64,000 nucleotides of DNA from Poindextera sp963706385. GTDB lineage: Bacteria; Pseudomonadota; Alphaproteobacteria; Caulobacterales; Caulobacteraceae. Below the pieces are notes generated by a model. The model was not told the DNA's origin and ran no database searches. It worked only from the letters and a program-made list of their open reading frames with translations. The DNA lies in the NCBI GenBank assembly GCA_963706385.1, contig OY970153.1, positions 2,418,001 to 2,482,000 on the forward strand, read 5' to 3'. Positions within the stretch are counted from its first letter, which is position 1, and every line of letters starts with the position of its first letter. The position numbers were made by a program, and so were the translations under genes. Below, piece by piece: positions 1 through 7,479 of the stretch.

Positions 1-725
1 TTGAGCGTGTATTTGCCGGCATCGGCCTCGCCGCCCAGCATGCCGATCGCGCCTTCGTGCACGATGCTGCTGTTGTTCATGTCCGCCGGCAGGCCCTGCT
101 GCTCGACCAGGCCGTAGGGCCGAAGCGAGGCGGGCTGGGCCGCGCCGTTGGCGACCTGGTCGGTCACCGTGAACAGGGCGTGGTCGTCGACGGCGATGGT
201 GCGGGTGAATTTAACCCCCTGGCCGTTGTCGTAGGTCAGCACCAGCGGCGTGGCCGGGGTCAGTTCGGCGCCCGGCCTGGCGGTCCACTGGATGGCGTCG
301 AGGTCCGGCAAGTCCGTCGCGTCGCGGTTGGTCCAGCCGGTCTGGATGAACCAGGCGTGCGCCGTCCCCTCGGGACGCAGGAGCTGGACCAGGGGCGATC
401 TGGGATCCGTCGTAGTGTGGTAGCCCTTGAGGAAAAGCTGGTCGATCCGCGCGCCGCGCAGCGTGATTCGACCGGTCAGGCTCGGGGTGTCGATCGCGAC
501 CTGCGGGCTCGCGGTGAGCGCCTGGGGCGTTGACAGGACGCCCAGCGCGGCCGAGCTCGGTGCGCCGGCCGCATGCGGAGCCGCCGCCGCGGCGCTCGCC
601 GCCCGCTGGGCCTCCAACTGGTGCTTTTTGGTCTGCGGTCCGAGCACCCAGACCTGGTAGGCCACCATGATCGCCACGGCGCAGACCACGAACAGGATCG
701 TGTTGCGGCTGGTATCGTTTTCCAT
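1..725 (-). CDS. yidC: Membrane protein insertase YidC, N-terminal part (runs off left edge)
   Basis: YidC inserts and folds inner-membrane proteins, alone or with SecYEG. Only about the first 241 residues are in the window. The start is the ATG at 725: MENDTSRNTILFVVCAVAIM gives a first membrane helix (about residues 8-25), followed by an Ala-rich linker and then the beginning of the periplasmic P1 beta-sandwich domain (ending ...GGEADAGKYTL at the edge). The catalytic five-helix membrane core lies outside the window. It starts 8 bp after the rnpA stop, so there is no room for yidD between them. The rpmH-rnpA-yidC order is the classic bacterial arrangement and supports the call. Confidence 0.93.
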   Translation of the reverse strand, partial: MENDTSRNTILFVVCAVAIMVAYQVWVLGPQTKKHQLEAQRAASAAAAAPHAAGAPSSAALGVLSTPQALTASPQVAIDTPSLTGRITLRGARIDQLFLKGYHTTTDPRSPLVQLLRPEGTAHAWFIQTGWTNRDATDLPDLDAIQWTARPGAELTPATPLVLTYDNGQGVKFTRTIAVDDHALFTVTDQVANGAAQPASLRPYGLVEQQGLPADMNNSSIVHEGAIGMLGGEADAGKYTL

Positions 726-733
726 GGATCGGC

Positions 734-1162
734 TTACCGGAGAGCGGCCGCCGGCGCGGGCGCCGCGGGGACCTGATTGGCGGCGAGGCTTATCAGCGCG
801 CTTTTGACGTCGTCAAGCAGACGGGCCCAGGGACGCGCCGCCGTTCCGCTCCTGGCGATGAATACATAATCAAAACCTGCCTTGCCCAGGAGGGGCAAGG
901 TCAGTCGGGCCGCCTCGCGCAACCGCCGCTTGGCGCGGTTGCGGGTCACCGCCCCACCGATCTTGCGGGTGGCGGTGAAGCCGACGCGGATTTGGCTGCG
1001 CTGAGCCGTCCGGTCCAGCGCCTGGACCACCACCGCGCCGCGCGCGCAGGCGGCGCCCTTGGCCGTGGCCAAGAACTCGGCGCGGCTTGTCATGCGCTCG
1101 ATGGTCGGGAAATCCTCATGGGGCAAGGTCGGGCGGGTCATCTCGGACGCCGAAATCCTCAC
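734..1162 (-). CDS. rnpA: Ribonuclease P protein component
   Basis: Protein cofactor of RNase P, which trims the 5' leader of pre-tRNAs. The family signature is clear: RVGFTATRKIGGAVTRNRAK followed by RRLREAAR, the conserved RNR helix that contacts the catalytic RNA. Length is 142 residues from the first start. A later ATG at 1141 (MTRPTLPHEDF) gives 135 residues and is about as likely; the basic core begins near MTSRAEFL. It follows rpmH by 47 bp and is presumably co-transcribed with rpmH and yidC. The C-terminus is an Ala/Pro tail. Confidence 0.95.
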   Translation of the reverse strand: MRISASEMTRPTLPHEDFPTIERMTSRAEFLATAKGAACARGAVVVQALDRTAQRSQIRVGFTATRKIGGAVTRNRAKRRLREAARLTLPLLGKAGFDYVFIARSGTAARPWARLLDDVKSALISLAANQVPAAPAPAAALR

Positions 1163-1209
1163 CCTCCTATCGCTGACGCCGGCGCATCCCCGGGGCGGGA
1201 GGACGCGGG

Positions 1210-1344
1210 CTAGGCCGTCAGCCGCTTGCGGCCCTTGGCCCGGCGGCGGGCGACGATCTTCTGGCCGTTTTTGGTGGCCATGCGCGTGCGGTAGCCGTGA
1301 CGGCGCTTACGCACGAGTCTGGACGGCTGGTAGGTCCGCTTCAC
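1210..1344 (-). CDS. rpmH: 50S ribosomal protein L34
   Basis: A 44-residue, very basic protein of the large ribosomal subunit. Translation gives VKRTYQPSRLVRKRRHGYRT then RMATKNGQKIVARRRAKGRK and RLTA, the complete L34 pattern. The start is GTG at 1344 (read as fMet), the only start that gives the conserved N-terminus KRTYQPS. It is the first gene of the rpmH-rnpA-yidC unit; the roughly 90 bp between it and the gene at 1433 should hold its promoter. Confidence 0.97.
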   Translation of the reverse strand: MKRTYQPSRLVRKRRHGYRTRMATKNGQKIVARRRAKGRKRLTA

Positions 1345-1432
1345 AGTGAAGGCTCCGCAAATGGGGCGCGCGAAAAAGAGCGCGGTGGATACGCAAGAGG
1401 GCGGCGCCTGTCAACCTTGAACGGTCCCGGTC

Positions 1433-2416
1433 CTATAAATCCGGCCGGATCACCGCCTTGCCGATCACTTTGCGGTCGGCCAAGAGATCGAACGCCTCAC
1501 GCCAGCGGGACAGCGGCAACTCGACGTAGACCCTCGGGCGGATCCTGCCCTGGTCGGCCAGGTCCCACACCGCCTTGATGTTTTCGCGGCCCTTTTCGGG
1601 AAACTTGCGGCCGTACTCACCGGCGCGCACCCCAATCACCGAAAAGCCCTTGATCAGCGGCATGTTGACCGAGACCGAGGCGATGCGACCGGAGGTGAAT
1701 CCCACGACCAGGAGCCGCCCGTCGAAGGCGATGCAGCGGACGCTCTCGTCGAACACATCACCGCTCACCGGATCGTAGATGATGTCGGCGCCGCGACCGC
1801 CGGTGATCTCCATGACCTTGTCGCGAAAGCCGCCGGTGACGTTGACCACCGCGTCGGGCGCGTATTCCCGGGCCACCACGGCCAGCTTCTCGTCCGAGGC
1901 CGAGGCCGCGATCACCTTGCAGCCCAGGACCTTGCCAAGGTCGAGCGCGGCCAGGCCCACCCCACCCGCCGCGCCGTGGACCAGGAGCCATTCGCCGGGC
2001 TGGGCCTGGGCGCGCCGCACCAGGCCGACGTAGGCTGTGATATAGGCTCCAGTAAAGGCTGTGGCTTGCGAGAAGCTCATCCGCTCGGGCTTCGGCCGCA
2101 GGTTCGCCGCCTGCGTTAGAGTGAATTCGGCGAAGGCGCCGGTCTTGGCCCCGCCCATCACAGCATCGCCAATCTTCCAGCGCTCCACGCCTTCGCCCAC
2201 GGCGGCGATCTCGCCCGTCATCTCCATGCCGGAGATGAACGGAATCTGCGGTTTGAACTGGTATTCGCCGCGGGTCATCAGAAGGTCGGGGAAGTTCACC
2301 GAGGCCGCGCGCACCTTGACCAGCGCCTCGCCCGGACCCGGACGCGGGGTCTCGATCTCGCGCACGGCGCAGCCGCCGTAGTCCGCCGCCAGGGCGTCGA
2401 CGACCAAGGCCTTCAT
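1433..2416 (-). CDS. NADPH:quinone oxidoreductase family protein (MDR superfamily)
   Basis: Zinc-free medium-chain dehydrogenase/reductase, 327 residues from ATG 2416 (MKALVVDALAADYGG). The N-terminal GroES-like domain is followed by a Rossmann domain with the nucleotide-binding loop VHGAAGGVGLAALDLGK, typical of quinone oxidoreductases and enoyl reductases that use NADPH. No zinc-ligand cysteines are seen. The longer in-frame N-terminal extension overlaps the upstream hydrolase and was rejected. The start lies 13 bp after the stop of the hydrolase at 2430, so hydrolase and reductase look co-transcribed with the TetR gene at 4128. The exact substrate cannot be told from sequence. Confidence 0.85.
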   Translation of the reverse strand: MKALVVDALAADYGGCAVREIETPRPGPGEALVKVRAASVNFPDLLMTRGEYQFKPQIPFISGMEMTGEIAAVGEGVERWKIGDAVMGGAKTGAFAEFTLTQAANLRPKPERMSFSQATAFTGAYITAYVGLVRRAQAQPGEWLLVHGAAGGVGLAALDLGKVLGCKVIAASASDEKLAVVAREYAPDAVVNVTGGFRDKVMEITGGRGADIIYDPVSGDVFDESVRCIAFDGRLLVVGFTSGRIASVSVNMPLIKGFSVIGVRAGEYGRKFPEKGRENIKAVWDLADQGRIRPRVYVELPLSRWREAFDLLADRKVIGKAVIRPDL

Positions 2417-2429
2417 GCATCCGGCTCCG

Positions 2430-3476
2430 TCAATGGATCCGGCCCTGGCCGCCCTCGCGCACCAGGCCGGCGATCTCGCGGCAGGCGACGTCGGCCGCCG
2501 GCACGACGCCGGTGAAGGCGGTGAAGGCGTGGGCCAGCGAATCGTAGCAGCGATAGACCACCGGGACGCCTGCATCCCTCAGGCGCTTGGCGTAGGCCTC
2601 GCCCTGATCGACCAGCGGATCGAAGCCGGCGGTGATCACCAGGGCGGGCGCCAGGCCACTCAGGTCGTCCGACCGGATCGGCGAGGCCCTCGGGTCGGTG
2701 GGATCGGCGTCGGCGCCCAGATAGTGGCCCACGAACCACTCCATGCTTGCGCGCGACAGCGGATAGGCGTCGGCGTAGGTGGTCATCGACTGGGTTTCGC
2801 TGGCGGCGTCGACAGCGGGATAGATCAGAAGTTGCAGCGCCGGTTGCGGCTCGCCGCAACGCTTCATTTCCTGGGCCAGGACGGCGGCGAAGTTGCCGCC
2901 CATGGAATCCCCGCCGATCGCCACCTTACCCGCCGGGGCGCCGAAGCGGGCCGCATTGTCCCGCGCCCAACGATAGGCGGCCAGCACGTCCTCCAGCCCC
3001 GCAGGGAAGCGGTGTTCGGGCGCGAGTCGATAGTCGACCGAGACGACCGCGCAGTGAGCTAACTTGGCCAGGATGGAGCAGAAAGCGTCGCAGGTGTCGA
3101 GGTCGCCGATCACCCCGCCGCCGAAATGGGCGAACACCATCAGCGGCGCTGCATCGTCGAGCAGCGGCGGTTGATAGGCCCGAAGCGGAATCGGCCCGGC
3201 CGGTCCGTCGATCGACAGGGCCTCGATGCGCACCCCGCTTTCGCGCGGACCGGCGGTGGTGGCCAGGGCCTGAGCCGTACCGGCGCGGGCGGCCTCGGGG
3301 GTCAGGCTGCTGAGCGGCGGGAGGCTGCGGCCGGCGTTGGCCAGGAACTGTAGACGCGGGTCTAGGGTGCGGCCGCCCTGAAACACCACCCCACCGCCGG
3401 ACAACAGCCGCAGAATCGGGGTTGGCAGGGCCAGAACGGCCTTCAGGATGAATTTCTGGGTCACCGAGTCGGCCAT
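2430..3476 (-). CDS. Alpha/beta hydrolase, hormone-sensitive-lipase type
   Basis: Predicted carboxylester hydrolase, 348 residues from ATG 3476 (MADSVTQKFIL). Seen: an oxyanion motif HFGGG (usual family form HGGG), YRLAPEHRFPAGLED, the nucleophile elbow GGDSMGG, the acid in ITAGFDPLVDQGE and the His in SLAHAF, all in the order of the HSL/GDSAG family. It sits 16 bp downstream of a TetR regulator and upstream of a quinone oxidoreductase, which suggests an inducible lipid or ester degradation unit. The altered HFGGG could change acyl-pocket geometry but the triad is intact. Confidence 0.85.
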   Translation of the reverse strand: MADSVTQKFILKAVLALPTPILRLLSGGGVVFQGGRTLDPRLQFLANAGRSLPPLSSLTPEAARAGTAQALATTAGPRESGVRIEALSIDGPAGPIPLRAYQPPLLDDAAPLMVFAHFGGGVIGDLDTCDAFCSILAKLAHCAVVSVDYRLAPEHRFPAGLEDVLAAYRWARDNAARFGAPAGKVAIGGDSMGGNFAAVLAQEMKRCGEPQPALQLLIYPAVDAASETQSMTTYADAYPLSRASMEWFVGHYLGADADPTDPRASPIRSDDLSGLAPALVITAGFDPLVDQGEAYAKRLRDAGVPVVYRCYDSLAHAFTAFTGVVPAADVACREIAGLVREGGQGRIH

Positions 3477-3492
3477 GCGCGGCTTCCCGGGC

Positions 3493-4128
3493 TCAGGATT
3501 TCGAGAGCGGCAAGGCCGGCAGGCCACCGAGGATCATCTGGACCGCGAATTCGACCGCCGCCGGCACATCGACCGGTCGGCGCGCCAGCATCTTGTCGCC
3601 CACTTCCCGGGCGATGGCGATGCAGGCCGCCGCGAGGAATTCGGAATCAACCTTCGGCCCCGATCCGCGCTCCAGCACATCGGAGATCGACCAGCGGACC
3701 TGGTCGAACACCGCCTTCATCTCCGGGGTCTCGGCGCGCACGTGCGGGTGACGATGGTCCGCGGCCAGGGGCTTGTCGCGCCAGGCGGCGTCCTCGTCGA
3801 CGATGAAGTTGAAATAGGCGGTGATCGCGCCGCGAATGTAGCTGGGAAAGTCGGTGGCGGCCTCGTACTGGGCGCGCAGGATCGGGCGGAATCGGCGCGC
3901 GCCGTCGTCGGACAGCGCCTCGTACACCTCCTCCTTAGAGCGGTAGTAGTTGTAGAAGGCCCCGACCGACAGGTTCGTTCGTCGGATGATGTCGCGCACC
4001 GTGGCGACCTCGTAGCCCAGCTCGCCAAACACCTGCCGAGCCGCGTCCAGGATCGCGCGCCGGTTCTGCTGTTTGGTCTGCGCCCGCTTGCCCGCGGAGG
4101 CGACACCCAAGTCTGCGACGTCGGTCAT
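3493..4128 (-). CDS. TetR/AcrR family transcriptional regulator
   Basis: 211 residues. The N-terminal DNA-binding domain (about residues 20-68) shows RRAILDAARQVFGELGYEVA then TVRDIIRRTNLSVGAFYNYY, the TetR helix-turn-helix with its FYNYY recognition helix. The C-terminal half is a variable ligand/dimer domain. It is the first gene of a minus-strand run with the hydrolase and oxidoreductase, so it probably represses its own operon; the ligand is unknown but likely an acyl or ester compound. Confidence 0.88.
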   Translation of the reverse strand: MTDVADLGVASAGKRAQTKQQNRRAILDAARQVFGELGYEVATVRDIIRRTNLSVGAFYNYYRSKEEVYEALSDDGARRFRPILRAQYEAATDFPSYIRGAITAYFNFIVDEDAAWRDKPLAADHRHPHVRAETPEMKAVFDQVRWSISDVLERGSGPKVDSEFLAAACIAIAREVGDKMLARRPVDVPAAVEFAVQMILGGLPALPLSKS

Positions 4129-4223
4129 TCGTACTCGAAAGCTGGCGTGAAGCCGTCTGCGGCCAGCCTAGACAGAGCCTTATTCCAGCCCGGCGGGCAA
4201 GAGGGCCGATCATCCCCCGCGGT

Positions 4224-4550
4224 TCATGGAGCCGCCGTCGAGCCGCGCCGACAGCTGGCCCGGCAGCGGGTCCAGGCGCTCGGGCAGGCGTCAGTTTCGT
4301 CGGCGGCGAGGCAGAAGTAATAGGTCTGGTCGCAGCCCCTCTGGCATTGTCCGGCGTCGGTTCGGACCGTTCCGGCAAGCGGGACGAACGCGACCGGCAG
4401 CGGCGCGCGCGACGCCGGCTTGAGCTTGACCGGCCGCGCCATTTGCGGCTCCCGCATCGACGGCTTGACCGCGCTCGCCCCGTCCGCCGCCGCGCCCTGG
4501 GCGGCGGCGAAGGCGATCAGCAGGGCGAAGGGCGGGACGGGCGATCGCAT
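4224..4550 (-). CDS. Small secreted cysteine-rich protein of unknown function
   Basis: 108 residues. It begins with a Sec-type signal peptide (MRSPVPPFALLIAFAAAQGA, cleavage probably after AAA) and ends in a compact segment with six cysteines (QCQRGC, YYFC, ACPSAW, RCRASC, about residues 69-101), which should form three disulfides in the periplasm or outside. No family is recognised. A perfect TTAA-N7-TTAA box lies 25-39 bp upstream of its ATG, which is where a CtrA site would act, so expression may be tied to the cell cycle. GC content and codon use fit the chromosome. Confidence 0.6.
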   Translation of the reverse strand: MRSPVPPFALLIAFAAAQGAAADGASAVKPSMREPQMARPVKLKPASRAPLPVAFVPLAGTVRTDAGQCQRGCDQTYYFCLAADETDACPSAWTRCRASCRRGSTAAP

Positions 4551-4906
4551 GGCCCGTTGATGCGGCCTTCGCGGTTAAGCCGCCGTTAACCAAAGTCTCA
4601 GCCCTTGGTCACAGCCGCTCGATCACGCATTACCATCCTGATAATCAAGGCGAGCGTGGATGCCGCTGGACGTCGCTCAACCGCACGCCCAACCTTGGCG
4701 ATGAAACGCCTGATTCGCGGCCGTAAAACGACCGCGCGGCGCGCGCGTGAGGATGCGTCGTGATGAGGCCGGCGGTAGTGGATCAAGTGACTCAACCTTA
4801 GTGTGTAAAACACGCGCATCCGGCGGCCTCCAGCGTCGCATTCGCCGGGACGACGATCTTGGTCCGGGCGCGCGGGTCAACGCCGAAACCTGCAACTGAC
4901 GATACG
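4551..4906. other. Intergenic region between divergent genes
   Basis: 356 bp between the small secreted protein and the RND operon. It must hold both promoters. The only distinct signal seen is the CtrA-like box at 4575-4589; no convincing sigma-70 pair or RNA gene was found for the efflux operon. Confidence 0.5.
4575..4589. promoter_or_regulatory. Putative CtrA-binding box (TTAA-N7-TTAA)
   Basis: Two TTAA half sites separated by exactly seven bases, followed by C on both strands. This matches the full CtrA consensus known from Caulobacter crescentus. It is 25 bp upstream of the start codon of the minus-strand gene at 4550, so that gene is the likely target; the RND operon starts over 300 bp away on the other side. 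Confidence 0.5.
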
Positions 4907-6355
4907 ATGAACCGCGTTTCCGTCATCTTCCTGGCTCTGGCGCCCTGGCTGGCGTGCTGCACGCTCGGCTCGAACGTGCGCGCGCCGGATACGCGCCTGC
5001 CGGCGGTCTACGAGGCGCCGACGGATGCGACCCGCGCCGGAGTGGATATCGAACAGTGGTGGACGCTCTACAACGACCCGCAGCTGGAGAGCCTGATCGG
5101 GCAGGCCCTGATCGGCGCGCCGGACGCGCTCAGCGCCCGGGCCCGGCTTGACGAGGCGCTGGCGGTGCGCGCCGGGGCGTTGGCGGCCTATGGCCCGCAG
5201 GGTGATATTCAGGCTGGCGCCACGCGCACCGACACCTATCCGATCGGCAAGTCCGCCACGTTCCAGTTCAACGGTCAGAGAATCTCGCTTTCGCCGTCCG
5301 GAGCGACCTACAACGCCAGCGCCAACTTCAACGTCAGCTGGGAGCTGGATCTGTTCGGCCGCAGCGTGGTGACCCGGCGCAAGGCCAACGCCGATCTGGC
5401 CGCGGCGCGGTTCGATTACGAAGCCTCGCGGGCGAGCTTGGCGGCCAATGTCGCCGATGAGCTGTTCCAGGCGCGGGGCCTAGCCATCCAGCTCGACGAC
5501 GCGCGCGAGGCGGCTCGCATCGCACGTCAACTCGCCGACATCGCCCATGCCAAGGCCGAGCGCGGTCTGGGTTCGAAGGCCGACGCCGACCAGGCCACCG
5601 CGCAAGCCGCCCAGAGCGACGCTCAGGTCGCCGACCTGGAAAGCCAGTTGCACGCCGCGCGGCGAATCCTCCTGGTGCTGATCGGGCGCGGCGTCGACCC
5701 GCTCGACAGTCTGCCGACCCCCGCCAGCGCCGGCTCCCCGCCCCAGGTCCCCGCCAGCGTGCCGGGCGAGCTGATGGCCCGCCGGCCCGACGTGCGCGAG
5801 GCGGCGGCCACGCTGAAGTCCGCCACGGGCGAACTCAAGCTGGATGAACTGGCGCTGTTTCCCAGGTTCACCCTGCAGCCCGGCGTCGGCCTGAGCTCGA
5901 ACAACCAGATCGGTTTTCCGATCACTGGCGACTTCTGGTCGATCGGGCTGGGCCTGGCCCAGCCGGTGCTGGACATGCCGCGGCTGAAGAGCGTGATCCG
6001 CGCCCAGGGTGCGCGCGCCAACCAGGCCGCGATCGCCTACCAGAAGGCGGTGCAGACCGCCTATGCCGAAACGGAGAACGCTCTGGTCGGGCTTTCGGCC
6101 GACGAAACTCGCGTCCGCCTGTTGACCGCCGGCGAGGCCGAGGCGCGCTCGGCCTTTGACGCCGCCCGCCAACGCTACGCGGCCGGCCTGGACGATCTGA
6201 CCTCCACGCTCGGCGCCGAGCAGACCTGGCGCGCCACGCGCAGCGCCCTGACCAGCGCCCAGGTGCAGGCGCTGCGACGTTCGGTGCAGGCGTTCAAGGC
6301 GCTCGGCGGCGGCTGGTCGCCCGGCTCGGCGGCGGGCGCGCGGGCCGGCGGATGA
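4907..6355 (+). CDS. RND efflux outer membrane factor (NodT/OprM family lipoprotein)
   Basis: Outer-membrane channel of a tripartite efflux pump, 482 residues from ATG 4907. The start MNRVSVIFLALAPWLACC is a lipoprotein-like signal with a cysteine at residue 17 (or 18). The TolC-like repeats follow: VDIEQWWTLYNDPQLESLI, the helical ALSARARLDEALAVRAGA segment, and the second repeat with MARRPDVREAAATLKSATGE and YAETENALVGL. An in-frame upstream ATG at 4859 is rejected because it places residues before the signal peptide. The stop overlaps the adaptor start by four bases (ATGA), so pump assembly genes are translated together. Confidence 0.92.
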   Translation: MNRVSVIFLALAPWLACCTLGSNVRAPDTRLPAVYEAPTDATRAGVDIEQWWTLYNDPQLESLIGQALIGAPDALSARARLDEALAVRAGALAAYGPQGDIQAGATRTDTYPIGKSATFQFNGQRISLSPSGATYNASANFNVSWELDLFGRSVVTRRKANADLAAARFDYEASRASLAANVADELFQARGLAIQLDDAREAARIARQLADIAHAKAERGLGSKADADQATAQAAQSDAQVADLESQLHAARRILLVLIGRGVDPLDSLPTPASAGSPPQVPASVPGELMARRPDVREAAATLKSATGELKLDELALFPRFTLQPGVGLSSNNQIGFPITGDFWSIGLGLAQPVLDMPRLKSVIRAQGARANQAAIAYQKAVQTAYAETENALVGLSADETRVRLLTAGEAEARSAFDAARQRYAAGLDDLTSTLGAEQTWRATRSALTSAQVQALRRSVQAFKALGGGWSPGSAAGARAGG

Positions 6356-7479
6356 AACCGGGCGCTGTGACGAAATGGGCCGCCGTCGCGGCGTTGATGC
6401 TGGCGTTAGCGGCGACAGGGTGCGCCAGGAAGGCCGCTGTCAGCCCGCCCCCGCCGCCGCGCGTGGTCAACGTCGCGCGCGTCGAGACCCGCACCCTGGC
6501 CGGCGGCCTGGAGTCCTCGGGCCTTCTAGTGTCCCGAGAGGAGGCGGCGGTCTATGCCGAGACGCCGCTGGCCGGCTTTCGCGTCGCGCGGGTCTACGTC
6601 GAGCCGGATGCGCGCGTGACCATGGATCAGCCCCTGGTGCGGCTCGACGACACCCTGCTACGCGCGCAGATCGCCCAGCAGGCCGCGCTGGTCGCCCAAC
6701 AAAAGGTCGTGGCCGATCAGGCCGAGGAACAAGCCCGGCATGTGATCGGCCTGGAGGGTCAAGGTGTGCTCTCGGTCGAACAGATCGATCAGCGCGGGTT
6801 CCAGGCGCGCGCCGCGCGCGCTGCGCTCGCCGCCCAGAGCGCCCAGCTTCGCGATCTGCAGACCCGCGACGAGCGGATGATCATCCGCGCTCCGGTCGGC
6901 GGCCTGGTGCTGGAGCGCAACGTGCGGCCGGGCGATGTGGCCGGTGGTGGTGGCAATCCGATGTTCCGCATCGCTCGCGACAGCCTCGTCGAACTGGAAG
7001 CCCAGGTCGCTGAGGGCGACCTCGCCGGGATCAAGGTCGGCGACGCGGTCCAAGTGGCGCTGCCGGATGGAGCAAGCGTCAAGGGTGCGGTCCGGCTGGT
7101 CTATCCCAGCGTCGATCCCCAGACCAAGCTTGGCAAGGTCCGCGTCAGCCTGCCGGTGCTGGCGGACCTGAGGCCCGGCGGTTTCGGTCGCGCGGTGTTC
7201 ACCGGCATCGAGCGAACGGTGACGGCCGCGCCGGAAACCGCGATCCGCTACGAGGCGGACGGCGCCTCGATGATGGTCGTCGGGACCGACAACCGGGTGC
7301 GTCAGGTCGCGGTGAAGACCGGTCAGCATGAGGGCGGCTACGTCGAATTGATCCAGGGCCCGCCGGTGGGCGCGCGGGTGCTGCTCGGCGGCTCGACCTT
7401 CGTGTTGCCGGGCGATGAGGTGCGGCCGGAGCAACTGAGGCCGGAACAGGTCGCGACTCCGGCCGAGGGCGCATCCTGA
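6352..7479 (+). CDS. RND efflux periplasmic adaptor subunit (membrane fusion protein)
   Basis: Links the inner-membrane pump to the outer channel. 375 residues, with a lipoprotein signal ending LALAATGC (Cys24 lipidated). Then the barrel-sandwich halves (ETPLAGFRVARVYVEPDARV before, MIIRAPVGGLVLERNVRPGD after) flank a short alpha-hairpin (about residues 100-175), followed by beta-barrel and membrane-proximal domains. It overlaps both neighbours by one to four bases, giving strict coupling in the order channel, adaptor, pump. Confidence 0.93.
   Translation: MKPGAVTKWAAVAALMLALAATGCARKAAVSPPPPPRVVNVARVETRTLAGGLESSGLLVSREEAAVYAETPLAGFRVARVYVEPDARVTMDQPLVRLDDTLLRAQIAQQAALVAQQKVVADQAEEQARHVIGLEGQGVLSVEQIDQRGFQARAARAALAAQSAQLRDLQTRDERMIIRAPVGGLVLERNVRPGDVAGGGGNPMFRIARDSLVELEAQVAEGDLAGIKVGDAVQVALPDGASVKGAVRLVYPSVDPQTKLGKVRVSLPVLADLRPGGFGRAVFTGIERTVTAAPETAIRYEADGASMMVVGTDNRVRQVAVKTGQHEGGYVELIQGPPVGARVLLGGSTFVLPGDEVRPEQLRPEQVATPAEGAS

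Noticed and set aside
725..734. Hidden yidD between rnpA and yidC
   Set aside because: Only 8 bp separate the two genes.
1..1400. Chromosome origin near rpmH-rnpA
   Set aside because: No cluster of DnaA boxes and no dnaA gene seen; in Caulobacterales the origin is elsewhere.
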